Source of the DNA: Cyclobacteriaceae bacterium
GTDB lineage: Bacteria > Bacteroidota > Bacteroidia > Cytophagales > Cyclobacteriaceae
Length of the DNA: 15,208 nt
Assembly: GCA_029882725.1 (NCBI GenBank)
Contig: JAOUKG010000007.1
Coordinates: 1-15,208 of the forward strand
Reading direction: 5' to 3'
Under the pieces are notes generated by a model. It did not search any database. It saw nothing but the letters and a program-made list of their open reading frames with translations, and had not been told where the DNA came from. Positions 1-7,483 of the stretch are shown here, one piece after another; position 1 is the first letter of the stretch, and every line of letters begins with the position of its first letter. The translations under genes and the position numbers were made by a program.

Positions 1-277
1 GAACTTTCGTCCAGTATTGACTGCATTTATTTATAAAGTCGTGATGTTCAGGGAGGTCCTGATAGATATCCTGATCTTTTTTGTTATCGAACTGAAGCAG
101 TAATGAATAGGTGTAAGAACTATCTACAACAGCTCTTTCAGAAGGCACAGACTTACCTATATGGCTTCCTTTCACAAGGTCAATAGTAACTAATTCCTTA
201 AGCCCTTTTTCAAAATTTTCAATGACTTCAGGATTACTAGGATCTTCCAGCCAAAACAATACAAAGTGAACAAACAT
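1..277 (-). CDS. Dabb family (stress-responsive A/B barrel) protein, 3' end cut by window edge
   Basis: The first 92 residues are visible, and the gene runs off the left edge. The protein starts MFVHFVLFWLEDPSNPEV and continues with a helix-rich stretch and the segment YSLLLQFDNKKDQDIYQDLPEHHDF. This order (an N-terminal VHxVLFWL strand, then a helix, then a strand containing the LQF-type motif, then an H-x-x-F segment) is typical of the Dabb ferredoxin-like dimeric barrel. Those proteins are usually about 95-105 residues, so only a few C-terminal residues should be missing. Some family members are small enzymes or stress-induced proteins, but most bacterial ones have no assigned reaction, and none is assigned here. 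The ATG at 277 is preceded by a good Bacteroidota -7 box (see 313-320). The family call is recognition by eye. Confidence 0.8.
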   Translation of the reverse strand, partial: MFVHFVLFWLEDPSNPEVIENFEKGLKELVTIDLVKGSHIGKSVPSERAVVDSSYTYSLLLQFDNKKDQDIYQDLPEHHDFINKCSQYWTKV

Positions 278-312
278 AATTGGATAGTTTATTTATGTTA
301 TTAACAAAAGAC

Positions 313-320
313 CAAAGATA
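313..320 (-). promoter_or_regulatory. Candidate Bacteroidota -7 promoter box for the Dabb gene
   Basis: Read on the minus strand this is TATCTTTG, a perfect match to the Bacteroidota -7 consensus TAnnTTTG. It lies 35 nt upstream of the ATG at 277, which would give a leader of about 30 nt. No clear -33 TTTG is present; the nearest resemblance is TTGG about 24 nt upstream. Such boxes are expected by chance roughly once per 2 kb per strand in DNA this AT-rich, so the call rests on position. Confidence 0.45.
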
Positions 321-372
321 ACAGGTTTTGTTGATAACATAAACCAATCATGGCCTCAGGTTATCAAAACTT

Positions 373-1092
373 CTATCCATTTTGTTTTTTTCTTCTCAAA
401 ATTCGCTTTCTAAATGGCGAAGCGTCTGAATGAATTCGTATGGCATTTAATGACAGAATAATTCCGACAATCAAAGAAATGAGAGAACCAACTATGACTC
501 CGGGAATATGGGAAATGAAAATGAAGTAGTCGTAAAATCCATGCATGATGGTTGCAGAGAGCAATCCGATTAATCCAAATAATCTGTTTTTATGTTTGAA
601 TTTGGCGATACCTACAAAATACCCCATTATTATGGCGAAAGAACCGTGGGCGGGGACGGCGGTAAACATTCTTAAAATTGCCACATCTATTCCTCCATTT
701 ATAGAGTACATTATATTTTCCAGTGTAGCGAAACCCATCTTAATCATTACGGCATACACAATCCCATCAAAAGGCTCGTTGAAATCTTTTAAAGGATAAA
801 GTAATAGTATCAGAAAGGCGTATTTTGAGAACTCTTCTACAAAAGCGACTGCGAAAAAAGCATGAATAAACTCATCGATAAGGATATTTTCAAAGGCAGG
901 AATAAACTGTTCAATGACCGATGTAATGAATAAAGTAAGTGCAACGCTAAGTATTCCATAGAAAAAGCTCAATATTAATAACCGGATGGGCTCTCTTTCG
1001 TGTTTATCCATCAGGTAAATAAAAAGGGCAATGGCAAAGCCCGGGGCGGTAGCAAAAGCAATTACAGTGTTCAAAGTAATTGAAAGTAGCAC
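373..1092 (-). CDS. PrsW family glutamic-type intramembrane protease
   Basis: A 239-residue polytopic membrane protein. PrsW-family enzymes cleave membrane substrates, classically the anti-sigma factor RsiW in Bacillus, and the fold is related to CAAX-type proteases. The family motifs are visible in order: EEFSK (E86, E87, K90), F121-x3-E125-N126, H149 in VPAHGSF, and H184-G-F-Y-D188. About seven hydrophobic segments surround them, and the C-terminus ends in a basic tail (RKRILRRKKQNG). The N-terminal segment, with an aromatic/EP motif (DKHEREPIRLL), is also typical. The start codon is GTG at 1092; no in-frame ATG precedes it before an upstream stop, and an ATG two bases upstream is out of frame. 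No anti-sigma or sigma gene is nearby, so the substrate cannot be inferred from context. It is divergent from the ABC exporter. Confidence 0.85.
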   Translation of the reverse strand: MLLSITLNTVIAFATAPGFAIALFIYLMDKHEREPIRLLILSFFYGILSVALTLFITSVIEQFIPAFENILIDEFIHAFFAVAFVEEFSKYAFLILLLYPLKDFNEPFDGIVYAVMIKMGFATLENIMYSINGGIDVAILRMFTAVPAHGSFAIIMGYFVGIAKFKHKNRLFGLIGLLSATIMHGFYDYFIFISHIPGVIVGSLISLIVGIILSLNAIRIHSDASPFRKRILRRKKQNG

Positions 1093-1267
1093 ATAAAATT
1101 TTAATAATACAAGAGTTCCATAAGAATACTATATTTATAAAAACAAGGGGCAGGGATTGATTTACGCCATTTAAGTATTCAAATTACCAATCCTTCAATT
1201 TATTTATATTTCTAACTTAATAGTTCGATTTTTATAAAAGGATTTATTGGAAAATAATAATGAGTCT

Positions 1268-2764
1268 ATGGTAGGATTTTCTTCAGAAATAAAGTGGTTT
1301 CTTTCCCATCAGTGGAAGGAAATTCGCAGATCCACCTTTTGGCATAAAAACCTTGCTCTCAATATAATTTTGGGCCTATTAATGCTCATCATGTTATTGT
1401 ATCTTTTGGCATTGGGTTTTTTTATCGATGTGATTTTATCTGAATTATATCCCAACGATGATCCGGTTAAGATATTTAATGGTGTTCTGCTTTATTATCT
1501 TGGATTTGAGTTTTTATTGAGGTTTTTTTTGCAATCACTACCTACACTTACTATAGAGTCTTACTTACATTTACCCATAAGGAAGTCGTCTATTATCCAT
1601 TACGTACTTGGTAAGTCCCTGTTTGTAATTGGCAACTACCTTTCCTGGTTGGTACTTATTCCCTTTGCTGTGAAAGTTATAGCCCCAAGCTATTCTGTTC
1701 TGGCCGCATTGAGCTGGACAACAGGAATGGTGTTACTTATTTTTTCCAATAATTTCCTGACGCTATATATCAAACGGCAAATGACAGGAAACACAAAAGT
1801 TGTGGTGCTGTTCGGTCTGTTTATCATTTCATTAATATTGCTGGAACATTTTGGTGTAGTTTCTATTACAAAAATATCAGCTTATCTTATACAGTTTTTA
1901 TTGACTAACCCCTTGTTTATTCTCGTTCCGGCAGGTATTTGTTTCTTGCTTTATTTCGTGAATTTCAATTATCTGAAAGCGCATTTATATCCCGAGGAAG
2001 TAGGTGCAAGTAATAAAGGAACTGAGACAGACCGACTTGGCAACCTTAGTTATTTAAAGTCATTGGGTTTTATAGGGCATGTGGTTTCTTTGGACCTTCG
2101 GTTGATATGGCGACACAAACGAACACGTAGCATTGTTTTTTTAGCCCCTATTTTTTTAGGGTATGGCTTTTTCTTTTACCCTCAATCCATTTACAATGAA
2201 GCTTACACTTTTTTAATTTTTGTGGGTATATTTATTTCGGGTGGCCTTATGGTCAATTATTTGAATTATTGTTTCAGTTATGAGAGCAATTATTTTGATA
2301 ATATACTCGCCAACTATAAAGATTTTACGGCCTATATTAAAAGCAAGTATTTGTTTGGCGTAATGATTTCGACGGTATGTTATGTTCTTACTATCCCTTA
2401 TGCTTTTTTCGGAACGCATATCTTTTTCATTAATACCATGGCCTTTTTATACAATATTGGATTTTTGTCATTTATACTACTTTACCTGGCTACATTTAGT
2501 TATAAAAGGATGGATTTAAGTAAAAATGCTGCATTCAATTATCAAGGTTTAGGAGCTACCCATTGGTTGGCCATGCTACCTGCATTTTTATTGCCGGTTC
2601 TTATCTATTTACCGTTTGAATTAACAGATTTTCCCCATGCCGGTTTGTGGTTTATCGGGGCTCTTGGGGTAAGTGGATTGATTTTACATCGTTTTTTGCT
2701 CAAGGTAATTTACACCAAGTTTATGAAGCAAAAATACAAAATGGCTCAAGGTTTTAGGGAATAA
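1268..2764 (+). CDS. DUF5687 family membrane protein, probable ABC exporter permease
   Basis: A roughly 500-residue integral membrane protein with about 11-12 hydrophobic segments spread over its whole length. The opening FLSHQWKEIRRSTFWHKNLALN, the LRFFLQSLP segment and the HLPIRKSSIIHYVL segment match what I recall of DUF5687, a Bacteroidota family that accompanies ABC ATPases. It probably forms the membrane half of an exporter; the substrate is unknown. The ATPase gene begins 17 nt downstream on the same strand, so the two should be co-transcribed. Start choice: ATG at 1268 is preferred. An in-frame TTG at 1247, seven codons upstream, follows an AAAAGGA stretch at 1236-1242 and could be the real start. 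No TAnnTTTG promoter box is seen in the 150-nt gap shared with the divergent PrsW-like gene. Confidence 0.85.
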   Translation: MVGFSSEIKWFLSHQWKEIRRSTFWHKNLALNIILGLLMLIMLLYLLALGFFIDVILSELYPNDDPVKIFNGVLLYYLGFEFLLRFFLQSLPTLTIESYLHLPIRKSSIIHYVLGKSLFVIGNYLSWLVLIPFAVKVIAPSYSVLAALSWTTGMVLLIFSNNFLTLYIKRQMTGNTKVVVLFGLFIISLILLEHFGVVSITKISAYLIQFLLTNPLFILVPAGICFLLYFVNFNYLKAHLYPEEVGASNKGTETDRLGNLSYLKSLGFIGHVVSLDLRLIWRHKRTRSIVFLAPIFLGYGFFFYPQSIYNEAYTFLIFVGIFISGGLMVNYLNYCFSYESNYFDNILANYKDFTAYIKSKYLFGVMISTVCYVLTIPYAFFGTHIFFINTMAFLYNIGFLSFILLYLATFSYKRMDLSKNAAFNYQGLGATHWLAMLPAFLLPVLIYLPFELTDFPHAGLWFIGALGVSGLILHRFLLKVIYTKFMKQKYKMAQGFRE

Positions 2765-2781
2765 ATTATTAACAGAGTACA

Positions 2782-3480
2782 ATGATTGAAATAAAAGACT
2801 TAAAAAAATCATACGCAGGAACTCCTGTTTTGGATATCCCTTATCTTCAGATTAAGAAAGGAGAATGTTTGGGGATTGTAGGAAATAATGGTGCAGGTAA
2901 AACCACTTTATTCCGGTTGATTTTAGATTTGATTCGGCCTACACAGGGTGAAATTACCAGTAAAGGAATTCCTGTAAAAGGGAATAATGATTGGAAACAA
3001 TATACAGGTTCCTATTTGGATCAACATTTCTTGATTGATTTTTTAACCCCTGAAGAGTATTTTGATTTTCTTCAGGGAATTTATGGCTTGTCTAAAGGGG
3101 ATTTAGATACTTTCTATGCCGATTTTGAAAGTTTTTTCAATGAAGAAATAGTTGGCAAAAAGAAATATGTAAGGGATTTGTCTCAGGGAAACAGACAAAA
3201 AATTGGTATTGCCGCTGCCTTAATGACCAAGCCTGAACTGGTGATATTGGATGAACCGTATAACGGTCTGGATCCTACTACTCAGTTACGTTTAGTCTCC
3301 ATGTTAAATAAGTTGAAATCTTCTTCCGAAGTCACTATTTTGGTGTCAAGTCACGATTTAAGGCACATTACTGAAGTATGCGACCGGATAATCATTTTGG
3401 AAAAAGGAAAAATAATCCATGATATACTCACGGAAGAGTCTACCTTGGGCGATCTGGAAACTTATTTTAACCCGGTATAA
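2782..3480 (+). CDS. ABC transporter ATP-binding protein (partner of the DUF5687 permease)
   Basis: A 232-residue cytoplasmic nucleotide-binding domain of normal length. Walker A is GNNGAGKT at residues 34-41, the Q-loop is around Q81 (YLDQH), the signature is LSQGN at 133-137 (an LSxGx variant), Walker B is LVILDEP at 153-159 with catalytic E158, the D-loop follows in GLDP, and the H-loop is H191 (SSHD). It is a single-domain ATPase and would act as a dimer on the membrane partner encoded immediately upstream. The signature and the general layout resemble exporter ATPases of the ABC-2 kind (CcmA/NatA-like). There is no third gene for a binding protein, which argues for export and not uptake. 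Its stop codon lies 1 nt from the stop of the convergent TPR gene. Confidence 0.95.
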   Translation: MIEIKDLKKSYAGTPVLDIPYLQIKKGECLGIVGNNGAGKTTLFRLILDLIRPTQGEITSKGIPVKGNNDWKQYTGSYLDQHFLIDFLTPEEYFDFLQGIYGLSKGDLDTFYADFESFFNEEIVGKKKYVRDLSQGNRQKIGIAAALMTKPELVILDEPYNGLDPTTQLRLVSMLNKLKSSSEVTILVSSHDLRHITEVCDRIIILEKGKIIHDILTEESTLGDLETYFNPV

Positions 3481-3481
3481 T

Positions 3482-4597
3482 TTATTTACAGTTCTTTTTA
3501 ATATCAGCCTTCACTTCATCGGAACCCAATTCTTTCGCCATATTAAGATCAAGACACCCATCGTATTTATCGCCCATTAATAATTTCACCAGTCCACGTT
3601 GGTAGTAGGTGTCGGGATCACCTGGGTACAATTCTATAGCCATGTTATAATCGGCAATCGATTCCTCGTACTCCTCTTGGTCGGCTTTTGCCAATGCCCT
3701 GTTTTCGTAATAAATAGGATTGAATTCATCCAATTCTATTGCCTTATTGTAGTCTTCCACCGCTTCATCGTATTTTCCCTGGCTGTATTTTACAACACCA
3801 CGCATATTGAATACGTCGGGATCGTCGGGATAAAGAGCCAATGATTTATTGAAATCAGCAATTGCACCATCATAGTCTTCCATTATCGATTTTACCGAGG
3901 CGCGATTTTCATATTTTATGGCGTCCTCAGGGTCTAGTTTAATAGCCTGATCGTAATCCTTTAGGGCAGCTTCAAAATTTCCAATACTGTAATAGGATAC
4001 TCCACGCATATTATACCCCTCAGGATCCCTGGGGTTGAGTTCCAGGCATTTAGTATAATCGTCAATTGCAGAGATATATTCCTCCAACTCGGCTTTTATT
4101 ACAGCCCGGTTGAAATACTTATCGGCACTATTTTGATCCAGTTCAATGGCTTTGGAAAAGTCAAAATACGAAGCTTCCATTTCTTCGAGATTAAAATAGG
4201 CAAAACCTCTGTTGGTGTAGGCATCTGCTAATTTGGGGTCTTTTGCTATGGCTTTGTTGTAATCTTCAATTGCCCCTTCATCGTCTCCTAAATTGTATTT
4301 TGCAAAACCTCTAAGATTGTAAGTATTGGCTTTTGTAGAATCAATTTCCAGGGCCGAATTATAATCGCCTATGGCACCATAAAAGTCATTGAGGCCAAAT
4401 CGTGCTTCTCCTCTTTTTATATAGGCATCATGATGTCGGGGTTCTTTTAATAATACTTTCGTAAAATCAGTTTTAGCTTGCGTAAAGGCCTCCTTTTCCA
4501 GGTTTTTTAATCCGTTTTCGTAAATCAAACGAGTTTCCTGCGCTTGAATGAGAGTTGGTATAAGAAATAGGAGAAGGAAATATAACTTTTTCATCAT
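3482..4597 (-). CDS. Secreted tetratricopeptide-repeat (TPR) protein, ten repeats
   Basis: A 371-residue protein with an N-terminal Sec signal peptide (residues 1-20, MMKKLYFLLLFLIPTLIQAQ), so it is probably periplasmic. The mature part is almost entirely 34-residue TPRs: repeat 1 about 25-59, then exact 34-residue units at 60, 94, 128, 162, 196, 230, 264, 298 and a final one from 332. Each carries the usual G/A, Y and DY-x-x-A-I pattern. From repeat 5 on, odd and even repeats form two classes (ENRA-type and NMRG-type), implying growth by two-repeat duplications. The C-terminal unit has C348 and C370, which could form a disulfide. TPRs bind proteins or peptides, but no partner is suggested. 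Two adjacent ATGs (4597, 4594) give the MM start. A TATCTTTG promoter box lies just upstream. Confidence 0.9.
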   Translation of the reverse strand: MMKKLYFLLLFLIPTLIQAQETRLIYENGLKNLEKEAFTQAKTDFTKVLLKEPRHHDAYIKRGEARFGLNDFYGAIGDYNSALEIDSTKANTYNLRGFAKYNLGDDEGAIEDYNKAIAKDPKLADAYTNRGFAYFNLEEMEASYFDFSKAIELDQNSADKYFNRAVIKAELEEYISAIDDYTKCLELNPRDPEGYNMRGVSYYSIGNFEAALKDYDQAIKLDPEDAIKYENRASVKSIMEDYDGAIADFNKSLALYPDDPDVFNMRGVVKYSQGKYDEAVEDYNKAIELDEFNPIYYENRALAKADQEEYEESIADYNMAIELYPGDPDTYYQRGLVKLLMGDKYDGCLDLNMAKELGSDEVKADIKKNCK

Positions 4598-4623
4598 GAT
4601 ATTTTTATGAAATTAGGTACATA

Positions 4624-4631
4624 CAAAGATA
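4624..4631 (-). promoter_or_regulatory. Candidate -7 promoter box for the TPR gene, with a palindrome upstream
   Basis: On the minus strand this reads TATCTTTG, a perfect TAnnTTTG and identical to the box upstream of the Dabb gene. It lies in the 56-nt gap after gdhA and 27 nt upstream of the TPR start, so the leader would be about 20 nt. A perfect 10-bp palindrome, TGATTAATCA, lies at 4642-4651, 10 nt upstream of the box, and could be an operator or half of a gdhA terminator. This suggests the TPR gene has its own promoter even though gdhA precedes it on the same strand. Confidence 0.45.
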
Positions 4632-4653
4632 GACAGAATTTTGATTAATCATT

Positions 4654-6009
4654 TTATATTACCCCCTGAGCAATCATACTGTCGGCCACTTTAATAAACC
4701 CGGCAATATTGGCTCCAACCATATAATTGCCTTTGTGCCCGTATTTTTCTGCTGCTGCCAAACAAGTATCATGGATATCTTTCATAATACCCTGTAATTT
4801 ATTGTCTACCTCTTCAGCGGTCCAGTTGTATCCCATGTAATTTTGCGACATCTCAAGTCCTGAAGTAGCTACACCTCCGGCATTGGATGCCTTTCCGGGA
4901 GAATACATAACCTCATTGGAGAGGAATACTTCAATGGCCTCCGGGGTACAAGGCATATTGGCACCTTCGGCTAACATCGTAATTTTATTGCCCACCAGGT
5001 TATTGGCATCTAGGGCATTGATTTCATTTTGTGTAGCACAAGGGAAAGCACAATCGGCCTTTATATTCCACAAAGGATTGTGATCTGCAGAATGGTCTGT
5101 TTCAAAATATTTTGCTTCAGGAAAGGCATTCACATATTCGGAAATACGACCTCTTCGGTTATTTTTTAAATCTTTAATGAATGCTAATTTTTCCATTGTG
5201 ATCCCCTTTTCATCTACAATATATCCCGACGAATCGGACGCTGAGGAAGGGATTCCCCCCAATTGAATTATTTTTTCTATAGTGTATTGGGCTACATTTC
5301 CCGAACCAGACACCAAACACCTTTTATTCTCTATGGTTTTATTTTTAGTGCCGAGCATATTGTTTGCAAAATAGACCAATCCATAGCCGGTAGCTTCCGG
5401 ACGAATCAAGCTTCCGCCCCATCCCTGTCCTTTGCCCGTAAGTACCCCGGTAAATTCATTCCTCGCTTTTCGGTAAGCACCAAAAAGATAGCCTATTTCC
5501 CTGCCTCCTACACCTATATCACCGGCAGGCACATCGGTTCTGTGCCCAATATGTTTTTCCAGTTCGAGCATAAAATTCTGGCAGAACCTCATTACCTCCT
5601 GATCTGATTTGCCTTTGGGATCAAAATCCGACCCTCCTTTTCCTCCCCCCATGGGAAGTCCGGTTAAGGCGTTTTTAAAGGTCTGTTCAAACGCCAAAAA
5701 TTTCAAAATGGATAAATTTACAGACGGGTGAAACCGAAGCCCGCCTTTATAAGGCCCAATGGCACTGTTCATTTGTATCCTAAAACCACGGTTTACCTGA
5801 ACTTCTCCTCGATCATCCATCCAGGTTACCCGAAAGGAAATAAATCGTTCAGGTTCAACCATTCTCTCGAAAATTTTAAAATTTCTGTATTTTTCGGAAC
5901 TGTCCAATAAAGGTTTTACACTTTCGTAAACTTCTGTAACCGCTTGATGAAATTCAGTTTCACCGGGATTCCGTACTTCCACTTGTTTCAATATTTTCTC
6001 TTGGGACAT
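4654..6009 (-). CDS. gdhA: NADP-specific glutamate dehydrogenase
   Basis: A 451-residue protein, the usual length of the hexameric small GDH class. It catalyses reversible reductive amination of 2-oxoglutarate with ammonium to give L-glutamate, in the cytoplasm, and links carbon to nitrogen metabolism. The substrate-domain motifs are intact: GPYKGGLRFHP with K88, LPMGGGKGG with K124, and PAGDIGVGGRE with D164. The Rossmann motif SGSGNVA covers 234-240, followed by SDSSG at 258-262. The latter is the arrangement of E. coli GdhA and points to NADPH and biosynthetic assimilation. Cofactor choice is inferred from this motif and not proven. The start is ATG at 6009. The 211-nt upstream gap holds no perfect TAnnTTTG box; TAATTTG, with one spacer base too few, is present near 6030. 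Confidence 0.97.
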   Translation of the reverse strand: MSQEKILKQVEVRNPGETEFHQAVTEVYESVKPLLDSSEKYRNFKIFERMVEPERFISFRVTWMDDRGEVQVNRGFRIQMNSAIGPYKGGLRFHPSVNLSILKFLAFEQTFKNALTGLPMGGGKGGSDFDPKGKSDQEVMRFCQNFMLELEKHIGHRTDVPAGDIGVGGREIGYLFGAYRKARNEFTGVLTGKGQGWGGSLIRPEATGYGLVYFANNMLGTKNKTIENKRCLVSGSGNVAQYTIEKIIQLGGIPSSASDSSGYIVDEKGITMEKLAFIKDLKNNRRGRISEYVNAFPEAKYFETDHSADHNPLWNIKADCAFPCATQNEINALDANNLVGNKITMLAEGANMPCTPEAIEVFLSNEVMYSPGKASNAGGVATSGLEMSQNYMGYNWTAEEVDNKLQGIMKDIHDTCLAAAEKYGHKGNYMVGANIAGFIKVADSMIAQGVI

Positions 6010-6220
6010 TACTTTTGGCTTTATGTGTAGCCAAATTAGGTATTTTGGAATAAAAAGGAATCAAGTTATCCTGCATTTTATTTAGAAATAGTTTAGACCC
6101 GGTTTGTGCAGTAGGGTTTATTGTAGGTACAAAAGGGAAATTTTATCTCGTAGGGAGAATGTTTTATTATTGGGCGAGCAGTAACTGTAAAACATGTATT
6201 TTTTAAGATGGAGTAATTAA

Positions 6221-6817
6221 TCAATAAAGTATCGAAGGAATGTTATTTGCCTGATAAATAAAGAACCCCCATAGTGCAAATCGCATAATTCGTGTGAGGG
6301 AAATGAGATAAAAATATTTTCGTGGATATTTGATTGCCCCTACGAGCATACAGACGGCTGAATAGGGAATGGGGGTAACTGCAGCAACAAAAAGTATAAA
6401 TCCACTGAATTTTCTGAATTCAGATTCATATTTATGTAAATATTTATCGTACAACTTTTTGAAAATTTTAGTCCTTGTAAAGTTGAGACCTATAGAATAA
6501 CCCAACATACCAGCCCAGTAAGAAATAGCCGCTAAAATAAGGACATTTACAAAGTAGATTTCTGAAATACCGTGGTTCAACGACCATATCATGAATATTT
6601 CCGGTGGTATTAAACCAAAAATAACTTCAGATAGCATGAAAATGGTGTAGACCAACCAATTGTTGTCAGATATGGTATGTAACCAATCCTGTTCACGTAT
6701 AAATTTACTGTCTTTCAATAAAATAAATATGACTACAATGACGATTAGCCAGATTATGCCCTTCAGAAGGTTATTGAAAAAAAAGGAAGACTTGTTGTTT
6801 TCTCTATCCGTACCCAT
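6221..6817 (-). CDS. VTT domain (DedA/SNARE-associated-like) membrane protein
   Basis: A 198-residue inner-membrane protein. After a short polar N-terminus come a transmembrane helix (about 18-34), then FGLIPPEIFMIW, a GYSIGL segment around 106-111, the amphipathic stretch KIFKKLYDKYLHKYESEFRKF, and the motif AAVTPIPYSAVCMLVGAIKYP followed by an arginine-rich connection and a last helix. The re-entrant loop with Pro-Pro, and a second loop with TPxPY and a downstream glycine, is typical of VTT/DedA-like proteins. Some of those move lipids across membranes or support the proton motive force; the role of this one is not known. It is shorter on the family motif (F-x-G-R is not seen) than canonical DedA and is closer to the YqaA-like branch. 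A tandem 13-nt duplication lies just upstream. Confidence 0.7.
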   Translation of the reverse strand: MGTDRENNKSSFFFNNLLKGIIWLIVIVVIFILLKDSKFIREQDWLHTISDNNWLVYTIFMLSEVIFGLIPPEIFMIWSLNHGISEIYFVNVLILAAISYWAGMLGYSIGLNFTRTKIFKKLYDKYLHKYESEFRKFSGFILFVAAVTPIPYSAVCMLVGAIKYPRKYFYLISLTRIMRFALWGFFIYQANNIPSILY

Positions 6818-6834
6818 ATATAGTTTACACTAAA

Positions 6835-6860
6835 ACCAAATTTCTAAACCAAATTTCTAA
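6835..6860. repeat. Tandem 13-nt duplication in the divergent VTT/DCC intergenic region
   Basis: ACCAAATTTCTAA occurs twice head to tail (6835-6847 and 6848-6860), followed by a degraded third copy (ATCAAATAA then ACCAAA, 6861-6875). It lies 18-58 nt upstream of the VTT gene start. On the VTT strand each copy carries TTTG, the core of the Bacteroidota -33 element, spaced 13 nt apart. No perfect -7 box is placed to use it. It may be simple replication slippage. Confidence 0.6.
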
Positions 6861-7047
6861 ATCAAATAAACCAAACCCGTATTCCGGATAAAATCTAACA
6901 GTAAATGGCCAGTAAAAGTTTAATTTGACGACAAACTTCAGACCGTGAATAATATACTGAAAGTAAGATGATTTTTGAAGTTTATATCGATAAAAATTTT
7001 AACGAACCTTTACCGCTTTACCTTGTTATTTTTTTGTTTATTTGAAT

Positions 7048-7455
7048 ATGAAAAAAAGTTCTTCGGAAGAAAAATTGATTATATACTTCGATGGGTTCTG
7101 TGGGCTGTGTAATGGATTTATAAACCTGTTATTGAAAATAGACAGTAAGGATAAACTCAGATTTTGCCCGATTCAAAATGACAAAGCTATCGAGTTTTTC
7201 AGGGGAAAAATTGGTGATGATGTTGATTCCATCATTGTAAGAAAGGGCGAGGATTTTCTTATCAAATCGGAGGCAGTGTATGAGGTGTTCAGACATTTGG
7301 GGGGAGGGTGGAAATTCATACTGGTTTCCAGAGTATTCCCATTATCCTGGAGGGACGGATTTTACGATTGGGTTGCCGCGCGTAGGTATAAGGTATTTGG
7401 GAAGAGGGAAAGTTGCAGGATGCCCACAAAGGAAGAGAGGAAGAAGTTTTTATAA
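7048..7455 (+). CDS. DCC family (DUF393) thiol-disulfide oxidoreductase-like protein
   Basis: A 135-residue protein. The family signature D-G-x-C-x-x-C is at D15-G16-F17-C18-G19-L20-C21, after a beta strand (LIIYF). The C-terminal hallmark follows: PLSWRDGFYDWVAARRYKVFG then KRESCRMP, matching the R-D-x-x-Y-x-x-x-A-x-x-R-Y-x-x-F-G pattern. The family is named for this motif and resembles a thioredoxin fold, but the redox function is mostly predicted. Length is typical. The start is ATG at 7048; an in-frame TTG at 7042 is less likely. There is no signal peptide, so it is cytoplasmic. It is the only plus-strand gene between 3.5 and 11.6 kb and is divergent from the VTT gene and convergent with the isomerase-like gene. 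Confidence 0.88.
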   Translation: MKKSSSEEKLIIYFDGFCGLCNGFINLLLKIDSKDKLRFCPIQNDKAIEFFRGKIGDDVDSIIVRKGEDFLIKSEAVYEVFRHLGGGWKFILVSRVFPLSWRDGFYDWVAARRYKVFGKRESCRMPTKEERKKFL

Positions 7456-7483
7456 GGGAAATTTATAAATTAATACATTTCCT

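Noticed and set aside
3478..3484. The convergent ABC ATPase and TPR stop codons separated by one base, considered as a possible overlapping regulatory unit.
   Set aside because: No hairpin or terminator is visible there, and close convergent ends are common in compact bacterial genomes.
3599..3844. Open frames antisense to the TPR gene, and similar ones antisense to gdhA, the PrsW-like, GH130-like and amidohydrolase genes.
   Set aside because: They are shadows of well-supported genes, with low-complexity or unrecognisable products and no start signals of their own.
6010..6220. A possible small minus-strand frame upstream of gdhA, starting ATGCAGGATAAC.
   Set aside because: It runs into gdhA in another frame and has no recognisable product; the gap is better explained as the gdhA promoter region.
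6413..6424. A 12-bp perfect palindrome TCTGAATTCAGA.
   Set aside because: It is inside the VTT coding sequence, where codon content can produce it, and there is no second copy or regulatory context.
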